Origin: Nigrospora sphaerica
Lineage: Eukaryota; Ascomycota; Sordariomycetes; Amphisphaeriales; Apiosporaceae
NCBI GenBank assembly: GCA_018287875.1
Contig: JAGVVL010000015.1
Span: 2,046,001-2,110,000, forward strand
Reading direction: 5' to 3'
Length of the DNA stretch: 64,000 nucleotides
Positions 1 to 11,460 of this stretch are shown piece after piece. The notes beneath the pieces are model-generated. The model did not search any database. It worked only from the letters and a program-made list of their open reading frames with translations, and was not told where the DNA came from. How positions within the stretch are numbered: position 1 is the first letter of the stretch; every line of letters begins with the position of its first letter. The position numbers were made by a program, and so were the translations under genes.

Positions 1-1324
1 GTTGCAGCGCCTTGGCGTCGGGCTTTTCCTTGATGGCCACGTTGACCTTTTGGAGGTTGAAGAGCGTCTCCATGTCCAGCAGCGATTGTCTCAGCTCCCG
101 GTAGACGGAGCCCAGGAAATTCAGCGGCACAGACAGCTGAAAGACGAGCTGGTTGACCATGACCAAGTCTCCAACGGTCAACGACCCGGCCGCCACTCCG
201 TTAGCGGCAAGGTACATCATGCCCGTCAGAGCGCTTGAGAAGATGAGGTTCTGCCCGCTGTTCAGGAAGGCCAGGGACGTGGCAACCTTGATGGAGCTCT
301 TTTCATAGTCGAGCAAGGACTTGTCGTAGCGGGCGACCTCGAATTTCTCATTGTTGAAGTACTTGACGGCCTCGTAGTTGATCAGCGAGTCAACCGCGAC
401 GGTGGAGGCTTTGTTGTCGGCGGCATTGGCCTGCCGCCGGAACTTGGTCCTCCACGCCGTCGTCCAGATCGTGAAGGCGGAATAAGCCGACATGGTCAGC
501 ACGGTGATGGCCGCAAATTTGGCCCCATACTGCCAGGTCAGGATGCCGCACACCATGGAGATCTCGAGGGCCGTAGGCAGGATGTGAAACACCATGCTTG
601 TCAGCAGGAAGCTGATACCCTTGGTTCCGCGGTCCATGGCGCGCGTCAAGCCACCGGTCTGCTTGCTGAGGTGGAAGTTGAGGTCGAGGCGCAGCAGGTG
701 GTCAAATACGTTGCCGGCGACCTTCCGGATGGCCTTCTGGGCCACGCTCGCGAACACGGCGTTGCGCAGCTCCTGGAACAACGTCGCGCCTATCCGCGTG
801 GCGCCGTAGGCCAGTATCATGCTGCCGGCGATGACGGTGGCGTTCCCACCCATGGCGCCGACGTCGACGTTCATAGCGTCCACGATGCTCTTGAAATAGA
901 AGGGAACCTGCACGTTCAACACCTTGGCCCCCACCAGCAAGGAGACGGCCAGGCTGACGCGCAATTTCGTGCTCAAGCTATCCTTGGGCCACAAGTAGTG
1001 AGCCATCTCCTTCATGATGGCCCAGTCCGCCTTCCGCTGTTCTTGCGCGTTCTTGTCCGGGGTGGCCAGCGGGTCTGTGGAGGAGCGCGCCGCCTTTGTG
1101 GTCGTCGCCGGCTGAGGCCGCTTAGCCGCGTCCTTGGGCTTCGCATCGTTCGGCGGCGGAGGGTTCGCGTAATGACCAAAGGGCAGGTATTGCCACGCCG
1201 CGAAAGCATATACGGGCCCGGGGCCGGCCCGGGGGCGACAGGGCCGGCCGCTACGGCCGAGCGAGGACGAGGCCAGACATGGCGGGCGGCAGACGGGGGC
1301 CCTCGCGATACTCCTCAGAATCAT
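1..1324 (-). CDS. ATM1: ATM1-type mitochondrial ABC transporter, N-terminal part (cut by window edge)
   Basis: Inner-membrane half-size ABC exporter of the ATM1/ABCB7 family; in yeast and humans it exports a glutathione-linked sulfur or Fe-S precursor from the matrix for cytosolic iron-sulfur protein assembly. Read on the minus strand, an ATG at 1324 with an in-frame TGA just upstream opens 441 uninterrupted codons that leave through the left edge. The first ~50 residues are rich in Arg, Ser, Ala and Pro and nearly free of acids (starts [15 protein letters not shown]), as expected of a matrix presequence. The transmembrane domain follows. It includes the family-typical loop [19 protein letters not shown] (about residue 217) and the segment [20 protein letters not shown] (about 300), which strongly resemble ATM1. 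The nucleotide-binding domain lies outside the window. No intron is seen in this part. I am confident of the family; the boundary beyond base 1 is unknown. Confidence 0.93.
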   Translation of the reverse strand, partial: MILRSIARAPVCRPPCLASSSLGRSGRPCRPRAGPGPVYAFAAWQYLPFGHYANPPPPNDAKPKDAAKRPQPATTTKAARSSTDPLATPDKNAQEQRKADWAIMKEMAHYLWPKDSLSTKLRVSLAVSLLVGAKVLNVQVPFYFKSIVDAMNVDVGAMGGNATVIAGSMILAYGATRIGATLFQELRNAVFASVAQKAIRKVAGNVFDHLLRLDLNFHLSKQTGGLTRAMDRGTKGISFLLTSMVFHILPTALEISMVCGILTWQYGAKFAAITVLTMSAYSAFTIWTTAWRTKFRRQANAADNKASTVAVDSLINYEAVKYFNNEKFEVARYDKSLLDYEKSSIKVATSLAFLNSGQNLIFSSALTGMMYLAANGVAAGSLTVGDLVMVNQLVFQLSVPLNFLGSVYRELRQSLLDMETLFNLQKVNVAIKEKPDAKALQ

Positions 1325-2632
1325 TTCGCGCTTGTTTCACGACCAGTCATCGTCGGTAGTCGGTGGAGCAAGAGTCGTTCGGAGGCGCGTCGAGGGACGA
1401 CAGAGGGAACTGCTGGAGGAGTCGAGGGACCAGGCCTGACCCGGCTCTAAGCGAGGTAGAAGCGTGGATCGGCAAGAAATTGGGAAGGACTACGCGTCTT
1501 CCTCCGCAGCGACAAGGAGCCAAGGACTGCCGGACGCGGTCGCACCTCAATTGGCCCAGACGAGCAGACGTTTAGCTTGGGGTCCCGGGCCGGACTGAAA
1601 GTCGAGCTTCGCCGATGCGATCCATGAATCGGTTCCGAGAGCGGGAAGGCGCAAGTGGGGTCTGCTTCTGATGTCAGGCAGTCGTATAAATGAGGTGGGT
1701 ATGAGAGCCGAGCACGCCCAAAATTTGACGATCGCGCAATCGCCGCATCGGCTACGGGTTTAACCGCCTCGGAGCTAACCACCAAATCCCGCAACCAGGA
1801 CGGCGGGTTATAAGACAGGTTTTTACCCATCAGAATGTTAATAGGCGATGGCGCTGCCTCGCCCGCTTCGGGGGCTTTCATTAGAACAACAGTAGAACAA
1901 CAGTAGAACAACAGTAGAACAACAGTAGAACAACAGTAGAACAACAGTAGAACAACAGTAGAACAACAGTAGAATAACGACAACTAGCGAGAGACGAACT
2001 ACTGCCTGGAAATAAGCAAGCACGTACATGCGGGTCGACAGCCAATGCTCTCCGGATTCCCATTGCAGATGCAACCGCGGCGAAGCAAAGCTTACGCCGA
2101 AACCCTGACGGGGCTCGCTGGGTCCTGGAATCCGATGGCCGTTCTTCATCTTGAGCAGTCCGTGAGATCAACACCCTGTTCTTCTGATAGAAACCTATAA
2201 ATTGATGGATATTGGTGGGTTTTCTCCTTTTGCAAAAGCACCTGGCCCTTAGATGTCGCTTCGCATCGTTTCGGAATTAAATTAAAAGCATGTGAATGCA
2301 TAATAGTGTACACTTTACCCACAGGAATACCGCCCTTCTTTTAACGAACCGGTTCCAAGGCCTTAAGCCGACTCCGCGTCTGATTATCCACATCTTGCCA
2401 GTTCCAGAGCCATGGGCGACTTTACTGCAGGCCAAGTCCAGCTTCGCTCGAGTTCCTGCAGTGTTTGAGTCATGCCTTCGACTCGGGGCGCCGTCGTCGC
2501 GTATCGTTTGTAACAAGAAATGCCCCTATGTATCGTCCCGAGCACCTGCCGCCGTTGCTCTGGTGTACTGTGATTCTGTCCTGCCCCTTTCAGGACGCCC
2601 CCATGCGACGGACTCGAGCCCATTATTTGTCG
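1325..2632. other. Spacer between ATM1 and the AAA ATPase gene
   Basis: It contains the ATM1 promoter side and the 3' end of the downstream minus-strand gene. The 11-bp tandem repeat at 1883-1970 is described separately. ORFs here are short, and those crossing the repeat are artefacts of it. I see no gene. Confidence 0.6.
1883..1970. repeat. 11-bp minisatellite, eight perfect copies
   Basis: The unit AGAACAACAGT is repeated head to tail eight times without a mismatch, followed by a degraded ninth copy (AGAATAACGAC). Because 11 is not a multiple of 3, all three frames on each strand read through it and produce Cys/Val/Leu-rich artefact peptides on the minus strand. It lies about 560 bp upstream of the ATM1 start codon. 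Confidence 0.97.
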
Positions 2633-4605
2633 TTAGTCGTCTTTGCTCTTCTCCTCGGGCTTTTCCTTAAGATTGACCCGCAGCTTGCCCGACCAGCCCT
2701 TCGAGATTTCGTACTGGCCACCCAGGACGAGATCCTTGGCTACAAGCTCTCTCGTGCGGCCCAAGCTCTCGATGTCGCCGATTCGCTCCAACGTTGCTTC
2801 CAAGAACTCTCGGAACCCTGGTTCTGCGCAAATCTCTTGGAACGCGCGGTGCATGGGTACGGAACTTGCGCGGACCTCGGCATGGCTGTTGATGCTGAAG
2901 AGTTTCAGGCGGTCCATTTCACGGATGAAGTCGCTTCGGGTCATGACCTGTTGAGCCTTATGCAATGGGAACCAGGGAAGGAAGTGCCCTTCCACCTCGT
3001 CGTAGGTCGTTTCCATCTCCTCCTCTTTGTCGACAAGGGCCAACGCAAGTACCATGGCTGCCGACTGCGTTCTCGTTAGCTGTGATTTCCACGCCGGTAA
3101 AGACCCAGCAACATCTCGTCCCAGTAGCAGGTGACGTGTCCCAAGACACCAGACAAATTGCCGCCGGAGGCGATGCGCGAAGCAGGCCCAAGGAAGTACT
3201 CACAGCCCATTTTTGCTGATCCATGACATCGTCGTCCATCTCCGAGCCCAGGATCCAACATTGATTCAGGAACCACGTCTTTTCAATCTGCTTGATCTCT
3301 TCGCACGTCTCCAGCATGTTGTGTGACTTGGCGACTCGATTCAAAAAGTTCAGCCGGCCCCCAACACGGTCGTACACCTGCTCCAACATGCGCGTGGGCA
3401 CATTCTCGGCGAAATAACGGCGGCGGTAGTTCCGCAGCGCGGCTACTGCCTGCGCTTTGGGGAGTTCATCAACCGAAATCACCTCCATGCGGGTCGCCAA
3501 CTGCTTGAACCTCTCGTACACCCAGTAGTCGTCGCTGGTGAAGACCATGGTGACTAGATTGGTAGCAGCCCACTGCAGCCCCATCCCTTGGCGTCAGTCA
3601 CCGGCCCCCGCAAAGTTGCCACGCGCGGGACGTACCTGTTCCGCTCTTTGCTGCAGTAATTCGAGGAGGTCTCTCCCGCCGGAGTCATCACGGATGAGGT
3701 GGAGTTGGTTGATGATCAGGACCAAGGGCTTGCCGCGTTGATTGCGATGTTGCAGCGCCACCTTCTCCATCTTGTTGAAGGCCCTCTCGATATCCAGGAG
3801 CGCTGTCGTGTCGCGGGGGCCGCGCTCGCTGAAGTACCCACCTATGTAGTCCTCGTGGAACTCGTAGTCCAGCGCCTTTCCCAAGCGAATGCGGAAGATC
3901 TCCTGGTCCGAGTGTGCCTCAAACATGGAGCAGCCGTCGCCGGCCTTGACCTTGTGCATGGCTTCCAGAATCACTGCATGGCTCCGAGTTAGTGGCGGTG
4001 GTCGGGGAGCAGTATCTCGGCGCAGCTGGCAAGCCGGCAGTGGAGGATCGCTTACTGCTGCTCTTGCCGCTGCCCTTCTCACCCATGATGAGGAAGTAGT
4101 GGCCCTGTTCCTCGCCATTGATGATGGCGTCAATCCGCTCCTGTTCCTGGCGCACGATCCAGTGCTCGGCGTCGGGCTCAGGCACTTCCTTGGCGACGGC
4201 AGCCAGAGCCAGCACGGGGTCGCCGGGCTCGAAGGCGTTCTTCATCTTGCGCAGCTGCAGGTGCTTGTACATCTTGTGGTACGCGTAGCCGGCAAAGGCG
4301 AAGCCGCCGCCCAGCACCAGGACCGAGGCCAGGGTCGTCGCCGCCGACTCGAGCATTTTGGAGCGCAGGCTCGGCTCGCGTGCCCCCGCGTCGTCATCAT
4401 CGCGGGGATCCTGCCGCGCTCTTCGTGCCGTGCCGGAGATGGAGAATGGGCGGTGCTGAGAGGGACCAACAGGGGCGGGATGCGGCTGCCGCAGGATGAC
4501 ACCCAAGGCGCTTCCAGCTGCACGTCGTCCCACCAGGCCAGCACTTGTGCCCATGCGGGCTCCCAACCGGCCCTGCCTAGCTAGCATCATTCTCGGAATT
4601 GGCAT
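2633..4605 (-). CDS. Mitochondrial AAA+ ATPase with C-terminal extension, four exons
   Basis: Model: exons 4605-4056, 3972/3-3636 (from 3973), 3572-3204 and 3064-2633, giving 562 residues. All three introns are GT-AG and the phases close. The N-terminus (MPIPRMMLARQGRLGARM) is basic and mitochondrial in character; one membrane span (about residues 98-115, LASVLVLGGGFAFAGYAYH) follows. The P-loop GEKGSGKSS (about 175-183) is interrupted after its last Ser by intron 1, and the next exon continues MILEAMHKVKAG. A Walker-B-like strand LVLIINQLHLI lies about 80 residues later. The last ~250 residues lack obvious motifs and match the layout of the fungal 'AAA protein C-terminal winged-helix' family, as I recall it. 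Its exact role is unknown; membrane-anchored mitochondrial NTPase is the safe reading. ATGs at 4590 (better Kozak) and 4677 are alternative starts. Confidence 0.82.
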
Positions 4606-6719
4606 CGAAACTTGGGATGTTTTTGGAAAGCGTACGATTTCCCCCCCAACTCGCAATTGATGGGTAACAAAGACCAACGGCTCTCTCCTTCCTCACTCGA
4701 ATGGGCTTGTTTCAGGGCACGGAGGCCTCAGGAGCTTGGGCAATTCCCCGTCATGTCTTTGTGCTCGCTGGCACGCCTAAACACGAGCCAGTTGTAACGG
4801 TCTAGGGCGCTAGGCTCTTGGCAGGCCGGTACTTCATAGCTCTTTTGTGGGTCTCGACCACAGGGGGCTGTGCCAAGGCTTGGCTACCTCGTCCCGAGGT
4901 AAAGCCGTGTAAGTCAACATGCTGCCAGAGTCTTGAGAGAGAAGAGTTTCCCTTTCTATTACAAGCACATACGATATTGCACCAAATGGGCAAGATGTTC
5001 TCGCTTCACTGATTGTTCAAAAAGCTTCCGTTCTTTTGACACATTTCGGAGTATTGAGTAATTGTGGAAGTGTACTGGAGGATTCCAAGCACGGGGATCC
5101 TTGTGATGTGGGTAGTTTGAGAGAGACGCCTGCAGGTTAAGCAAACCCACGATTTACTACCAGAAAAATAAGCGAGCATGGTGGTTTGGTATTTTTGGAA
5201 ACCCTGCGTTATCTTTTCAATGCTCAAATTCATACCGTCACTCTTCCTGAATTTCCCTCTTCACCCTTCTGTAGCCCGAAGGGACTTTGCATTGCGTATA
5301 AGATGGGCTATCCGACCATTCCCTCCTGTTCAGCACTGATAGGAATTCTATATATCGTCTTTGTCCAGCATGACCCATTCTTCTTCCCATCAAGACCATC
5401 CACGTACCTCCCGAGTCCCTAGAATATGTCTAGTAGCCTAGGTGCTGTGGGCATGGAGTCATTCTTCCCTGGCCGCCTCCTGCTCACATCTAGGGGAGAA
5501 GAGGGTCCAAGGCTCCCACCACCCCCTCAACACGGTCACATATTCGACTGATTCTGAGAAAACACGCGTTTTAGATATTTCCCCAGGATCCGTATTGACC
5601 TGAGGAAGCTCCTTTCCCACGCGGCATCGTCGAGTCACGTTTCCAGCACCGACACCTGGCCAGCTTGCAGCCATATCGGGAAATCGAAGCCCGCGCGCTC
5701 GGGTTTTCTACTGAAAACACCGTGTTGCAGTCCTTTAACGCGGCTCGTGCCATCGTTGCACTTCTATTCTTCACCTCCCACGGCTTTATGCTCTGTCATA
5801 TTCCTGCGCTTCGTCCCACCACTTCTCAGAGATTAGCCATCAAGGCAAGCGCGTTAGTCGGGACGATTCGACCATCTCCTCCATGGAAGCAACGACCTTC
5901 AGGCAACTTCACAGTCGGTTGGCATCAGTTATTCCGTTCCCTCTTGCCGCGCTCCCTTTTACGCATCATTTTCACATCTTTCCCAGCGGAATCAACCATC
6001 CCCACACATATATTTGTTGCTTAGGTTCAGTGAGTACATTCACAGAAGAGATGGTACCTTCGTACATCTCTCGGCAACCATCGAATCCCCTCAGCTGGTT
6101 TTGATCTAACTTGCAATACTTGCCCACAGCATCACTTTCCCTCCAGGTATCCGTTATTCTTTTCATACAGTGGCACACCAGCTTATCTTCGTTTCGGCTG
6201 GTTCAGCTGCTGCATCTCTAGAACGTGTGGCCTGAATGACCACACCAAAGCCCACCCATTGACCTTGGACGTGCGTGCAATCGCGACTTGAACTCAGATA
6301 GTCCTTAGGTCGTCTTGGTTTCTTGTTTTCTCAACATCGACTCACAGTCGATTTTCTAGTGTTCGTTTTCCTTGGTCTTTCTTCTACTATTACCCCGCTA
6401 TCTGCACGTATCTCTAAATGTACCTGATATCTAGCTGCCTGCTCGCACCTATTTGTTTGCCTTCAATTTTTCTGGCCGACCAAATTGGGTATTTGTGGCA
6501 CACTCACTCCTCAACATTCTCTCCTTCCTTTCTATTCCTTATTACTGCCTTTGGATTTCCAGAAGAGCTGCAAAGGGGCCCTGAAAATCACTGTCCAACC
6601 ACCGTTATGTCTACCAGTCCCGTCTTTCCTCATGTCACAAGAAGCCACCCAGGCCAGATTGTGGCAATGGGGTCTTTAAGTAAGTGTGGATGCAAAAGAT
6701 GATTCTTTTTGTTTAGGTA
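4606..6719. other. Gene-poor spacer
   Basis: This AT-richer stretch has only short, unconvincing ORFs (up to 119 codons) with no recognisable motif. A good donor/acceptor-looking pair lies at 6680 (GTAAGT) and 6716 (TTTAG), only 37 nt apart. It may belong to the 5' end of the broken locus downstream. Confidence 0.5.
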
Positions 6720-9374
6720 TTGACCCAAAGAACTGTGGAAGGCCAAAATTTGAAAGCAGCCCGAAAGGCTCCTTTCAAGAAACGCTTATACCAATTCCTC
6801 ACGGGCAAAGATGCATCTGAGGCTGAGGCCAATGCACAGGCTGAGTCTAATGCGCCCGCTGGCGCTGAAGCTCACAGTGGTGATGATGGACGAGCATCTG
6901 TCCACTCAACCTACATCACAGTCTCGGCGAATAATGTCCCATCCAACGTTCCTGGCGGCAAAGACAGACGCCGTGAATCACCAGAGTCGCTGCTGAGATT
7001 CAAAGTGGAAATGCATTCAGCCCTGCGCGACCAGTTGAGGGCCAATGAGGCCGCTGCACCCCACGACGCTGCTGCAGACTGCAATTCCCAAAGACAGTGC
7101 CTACCAGTCCTTTGAGGCACCCAATGATACTCCTCGGCCGACTTACAGCGTTTATTCACCCCGTGGTGAATCTCCCTCGCCTGTCACGTCAAGTTCCCGG
7201 AGGTATCAGGTATCAGAGGAGTCCGGAGAGCAGTATTCTGATCGTTAGGGTGGCAAGGAGCAACGTAGTAGGCCGACTCTTCCCGAGCTGAACCTTAGTC
7301 TGCGCATGGATGACTTCTTTGAAGTCCTCGACATTGTCGAGGAGTCCAGACTGGTCTTGGTGGACAGAAAATTCATACGGCAACGGATGAGTTGACCACT
7401 CCATCTCACCCTGCTTCAGTGAACACCAAAGGAGACTCCAAGAAAATTCAAGAGAGCCAAACCCACAAGCTTGGGAGAACTCGCCGTAAGCCGCAAGCGC
7501 AACCAAAAGCTGTGAGGTCAGAGCTTTTTGAGATAAGAAATCCAGAAGAGGGAACCAAGTCCGGGTCAGCACTTCTCAACTCTAGCTCTCCTTACAAGGG
7601 CCATGTCACTGAGCGCACTTTGAGTCCTTCCAGGGTGGAAGCTGTCAAGGACAGCGACAGCTCAGGCAACGTGTCGCTGGAGGATGAAAACCATCCTGGT
7701 CCAGCTTATGAATCGGCAGGGGAGGGATCGGAATCCAGTGTATCCATGTATGATTGCAGAAAGTGGGCAGTACATGGTCCAGGTCGTCCTGCGGGTATGG
7801 AACCTGTTACAGCTGCACTGGCTGTTGGAAAGCTAAGGGGTTACTTGCCGCACACCGGACCGGAAGCTTCCAAGGAGAACAACGGTACAGCTCCGCCAAA
7901 CCCACCGCTGCCTCCGCCCCCGCCGGTGACATCGCCGGTCACACCAGCATGTCGAAGGTACACAATCCAGGTACCCTTCCGGAGGCTTTCAAGAAAAGCC
8001 CCGGACCTGCTCTTCTTACCTTGGAGCAATGGCAGGAACACTTTCGCAGCCCAAAGCAGAGGTCTTCAGCACACTCACCTGCCTCCCACAAAATTCCAAC
8101 TCACTCGCCATCCTCGGAACAATATTCTGAACCCTCCATATCACCACAAACACCTTCTTCCCTGCGGCCACCTTTTCCGGCTACGAGTTCGGTGTTTCCG
8201 TCCCCCGTTACAAGCACCTTTTCTCCTACCTCTTCCAAGACAAGACAGGAAAATTCCCTCGCTGCTCCTTCTACTCAGCTTCCGCCTGATTCCCTAACTC
8301 CAAGGTCTTTTTCTGGACCTCTACGAACGTCGACCTCAACCAGAGTCGAACCTGTTATATCATCCAAGGCCCTACAGGTAGCGCTTCCTACAAGCGCCTC
8401 TTCTCCCTGGTGATCCTCGCCGACCAACCCCCCTGCCCCAGTGCCGACCGCATTCAAGGTCGCAGCCAAAAGGCGGTTATTTGAGAAGTTACCCACCATC
8501 GACGAGCGCTCGCCCACCCGAGAGGAAAAAGAAGCCAACCAAGGTAATCCTTTTCTCGCGTTCACCAGTGCACCGCGATCACCATCTGCACCTTCATTTA
8601 TACCCAATCCCACCATCCGCCTCCCAAGCAGGAGTGGCTTTTATCAATATACGCCAAAGCACCTTGACTAATAACCCGCTGCAAGGTACTGTCTCCTATC
8701 CCGGAGATCATCAACAATCTGTGCAACCGAGTGCCGAACTCCCTAGGAACCTGAGTGTAGAGGCAGCCCCGCGCAGCCTCGATATTATTGCCTCGAGTCG
8801 CAAACTGCAGAACCTCGCATCAGGGAGTCGGGACTACCGTCCCGGCCGGAGACGTCATTTTACACCCCCTTCTCTCAGTACAGTCACCGAGGAGATCAAT
8901 AGCGAGCTCCAAGAGTGCGCTACCACATACGGCGTCGAAGAGGAACTGGCGAAACAAGAAGGATCCCCGCAGCAAACACACTCCTTTTCCCACGGCGCTG
9001 CATTTGCAGAACGACCTACACCTCCATCATTCTCCACGCCCATATACTCATCTTTGCAGCACCACATCACATCCGCAAATACTTCTGCTAACGACGTGCC
9101 CCTTACTCCACCTGCCTTGAGAAGCACCGAGTCCTCTGGCGACTTGCCTCACGCTGCTCAAACCCCAAGTAGTGCACACTCACCACCTCGCGCCAAGACT
9201 CCCATCAGGAGGACAGCCGAGGGCATTGATCGGCCTCACAGATATACAGCTTCGACGGGCAGCAACACAAGCGTGAACATCTTCTCTCCGTCCGAGTGCT
9301 CGTCTAGCCCTAAGGTTAGATTATTTGCGCAGGAGGCACGCCCCACCGCGCCTCATCTCCATATAATCGACGAG
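6720..9374 (+). pseudogene. Ser/Pro-rich disordered-protein locus with frame jumps and in-frame stops
   Basis: A coding-like, low-complexity Ser/Pro/Glu-rich sequence continues for 2.6 kb but changes frame repeatedly. Frame 3 starts at 6720 (KAPFKKRLYQFLTGKDASEA). The sense moves to frame 1 near 7075 (IPKDSAYQSFEAPNDTPRP), meets TAG at 7246, returns to frame 3 near 7385 (HPASVNTKGDSKKIQES), moves to frame 2 near 7960 (GTLPEAFKKSPGPALLTLEQ) and meets TGA at 8411. A convincing intron follows at 8543-8685 (GTAATC, branch CTAAT, CAAG), after which frame 3 stays open into the next entry. Some breaks could be small weak introns (for example 7005-7077 keeps phase), but others would need introns of only 32-39 nt. 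No homologue is recognised. It may be a decaying gene, a heavily spliced gene or a stretch with base-call errors. Confidence 0.45.
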
Positions 9375-10406
9375 ATGGGTCAGTGCCTCTCCCAGTGCTG
9401 CGGCGAGCGTCAGCAGGAGGAGGAGCAGGTCTCGTCCGCAGTCGATGACCAGCTTGCCACTCCTTCCGCCCCTCAAGGCCCTGCTCGCTCCCTTTCTCGC
9501 TCACCTCCTGGTTCCCCTCCAAGATCGGCTCCGATTACCATCCCTCCTCGTTCCCGCGCCAGAGACGGCGCCCTTCTTCTCACCCCGACGACGGGCCACC
9601 CCAGCAAGGATCGCGATCGAGAGCAGCACATGCGAGTCGGTCTTTGTCCTTCCACTGGTGGGAGTACTGGTTGGGGTGGAGGACCGTTGGCGCGCGAGGG
9701 CACCTCATACAGCAGTTCATTCGCCGACGATGAGTTACGCGGCCGCAGTGCCGGCAGCCGCAAGCCCATATACCTATCTCTCTCTCATATTCGACCTCCG
9801 TCCCCTCCTCCTTGCCCGACCGAAGCCACAGAGTCAGTCCTGGCCGATGTCGACGACACGACAATGGGGTCTATCGTGCCGGGTGAGGTGATCGCTTCAA
9901 GCACCCCCCGCCGCACACCGGCGGTGGACCCCGAGTCGGCAAGCAAGTCGAGCTCGAAGGGAAGAGACAAGTCGCGTACGACGCGCAAGACTGCGCACAG
10001 CGCCAAGGCCACGAAGACGACAAACTTGGCTCAGTCGACGCAGTCCAAGTCGACACAGGCCGCCACTTGCAACCGCGGCCCGTCGCCCCCGAAGGCGGGC
10101 CACGGCATTCTGGCGATGGCCTGGTTCTTCGAGGCCGAGGCCGAGGCCGAGACGGAGGCGGACCGCGCGGCTCGCCTGGCGGAGCGGGAGGAGGCGCGAC
10201 GCGTCAACCGGGAGAAGGACCGCGTGCGCAAGGGGCAAAAGCTCCAGAAGAAAGCCTCGGACCGGGCCTTGCAGGACGCAAAAAAGGAGGCCAGGGCGGA
10301 CGAGGGAGGTCCGGCCCTCGGCGCCGACTACGCCGCGGCCTGGGAGTCGTTCCGAGGCACCTTGCCCTTTGGCAAGATGAAGCGATCTGCGTCCGAGCCG
10401 AAGTAG
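9375..10406 (+). CDS. Hypothetical protein with MGQCLSQCC acylation-type N-terminus
   Basis: An ORF of 343 residues if started at the ATG at 9375, which has a good context (GACGAGATGG). The start MGQCLSQCC has Gly2 and Ser6, as in N-myristoylation sites, and three nearby cysteines that could be palmitoylated; this suggests a peripheral membrane protein. The middle is disordered and rich in Ser, Pro and Arg. From about residue 250 comes a charged helix beginning FEAEAEAETEADRAARLAER and continuing with Arg/Lys/Glu to about residue 310, likely a coiled coil. The C-terminus is GTLPFGKMKRSASEPK. GC content rises visibly here relative to the upstream locus, which supports an independent start. However, the same frame is open upstream to about 8686, so this could instead be the 3' part of the broken upstream gene. 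No family recognised. Confidence 0.5.
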   Translation: MGQCLSQCCGERQQEEEQVSSAVDDQLATPSAPQGPARSLSRSPPGSPPRSAPITIPPRSRARDGALLLTPTTGHPSKDRDREQHMRVGLCPSTGGSTGWGGGPLAREGTSYSSSFADDELRGRSAGSRKPIYLSLSHIRPPSPPPCPTEATESVLADVDDTTMGSIVPGEVIASSTPRRTPAVDPESASKSSSKGRDKSRTTRKTAHSAKATKTTNLAQSTQSKSTQAATCNRGPSPPKAGHGILAMAWFFEAEAEAETEADRAARLAEREEARRVNREKDRVRKGQKLQKKASDRALQDAKKEARADEGGPALGADYAAAWESFRGTLPFGKMKRSASEPK

Positions 10407-10858
10407 AGGGGCCAGGGATGCGGGGAAGACTTGAATATAGAAGGGGAGTTATGAAATGGGAGAGGGGGAGAAATATGTCAGGATATAAATCGCTGGGTCT
10501 CGTCGTCTTCTTTATATTTTATTGGTCTTCTGACAGGACGAGAAGCCAGCGGTTTTCAGGTGTTGGGCAGTATAAACTGCAACCTGAGAGGAAAATAAAT
10601 GAGCATAAACATTTTTCATCGTTCCCCTTTTCGGTCTTGTGATGAACCGGTAGAGAACGAGTAACTCCGCTTCATCTTTATTATTACTTCGTGAAGACCT
10701 GTGTGGCTGGTGACAATGACCAGTGGCCCATGGCCGGGAATTATGTCACATCATCTGGAGCACCTTGCCGGAATCACTTGCGTATATCACCACAGGGCCT
10801 TCAGGCTCATGTACTGGCTGTCTCGTTAAGAATACTGTATGAATCGCTAAAATTGCCC
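10407..10858. other. Short spacer between convergent genes
   Basis: AT-rich 3'-flanking sequence with AATAAA-like motifs near 10590 (GAAAATAAATGAGC). No gene seen. Confidence 0.5.
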
Positions 10859-11460
10859 CTAATTATACCCAATGACACCCTCGGCTAAGGGATGTGAGAT
10901 GCCTTCTTTCCAAATCGTCACGCGCCGGCCAATGATGCCATCCTGTCCCACCTCCACTTTCATAGGGTGCGTCAGGCGAGTCTTGATATTGGGCGACTCC
11001 TCCAAGTCGCACGGTGCCGGCGCGCCTCCTATCCTGAACTTATGCATTAAAGGGCTGATAAAGGCAGACGTGGTCAAATCTCCCGTCTGACTATTTTTTT
11101 CCGATCAGTACCGCTACCCCAGGGGCAAGTAGGTAGAAAAGGAGGGAGAACGCACTGGATGCCGACGGTATACGTGGTGACGTCTAGGCCGCCCTCGTCC
11201 CGCGCCAAGGTGGCATGTGTCGCCAGTCCGCCTTGCATGTCGGTCTGGAAAAGAAGACGACCGGACATACCGTCACAGTCGTCGCCCGCAAGGGGACCGT
11301 AGGCACGTCTGGGGCTTGTGAGGATGGCGATGGCGCCGCCGCATGCCGGTCTTGAGTTGTTGCCGCACATGTCAAATGATATAATGAAAAGGAACGGCGA
11401 AGTCCAAGTAACGTAAGTGTCAAGCCGCAGCAGCCCAGGAGAAAATATATGATGGTACAA
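10859..11460 (-). CDS. Possible small two-exon orphan protein
   Basis: Weak candidate. Minus-strand exons 11460-11156 and 11090-10859 are joined by a 65-nt intron with donor GTGCGT, branch-like ACTGATC and acceptor AATAG; the phase closes and gives 178 residues. The amino acid composition around the junction reads naturally (GGLDVTTYTVG, then TTSAFISPLMHKFRIGGA). The start is uncertain: the ATG at 11460 is followed by a hydrophobic stretch (SPFLFIISF), and a second ATG lies at 11370. No domain is recognised and there is no paralogue in the window. It could equally be a chance ORF or a decayed gene. Confidence 0.3.

Noticed and set aside
1447..2174. Cys/Val/Leu-rich ORFs across the 11-bp repeat
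   Set aside because: Artefact of an 11-bp unit read in all frames.
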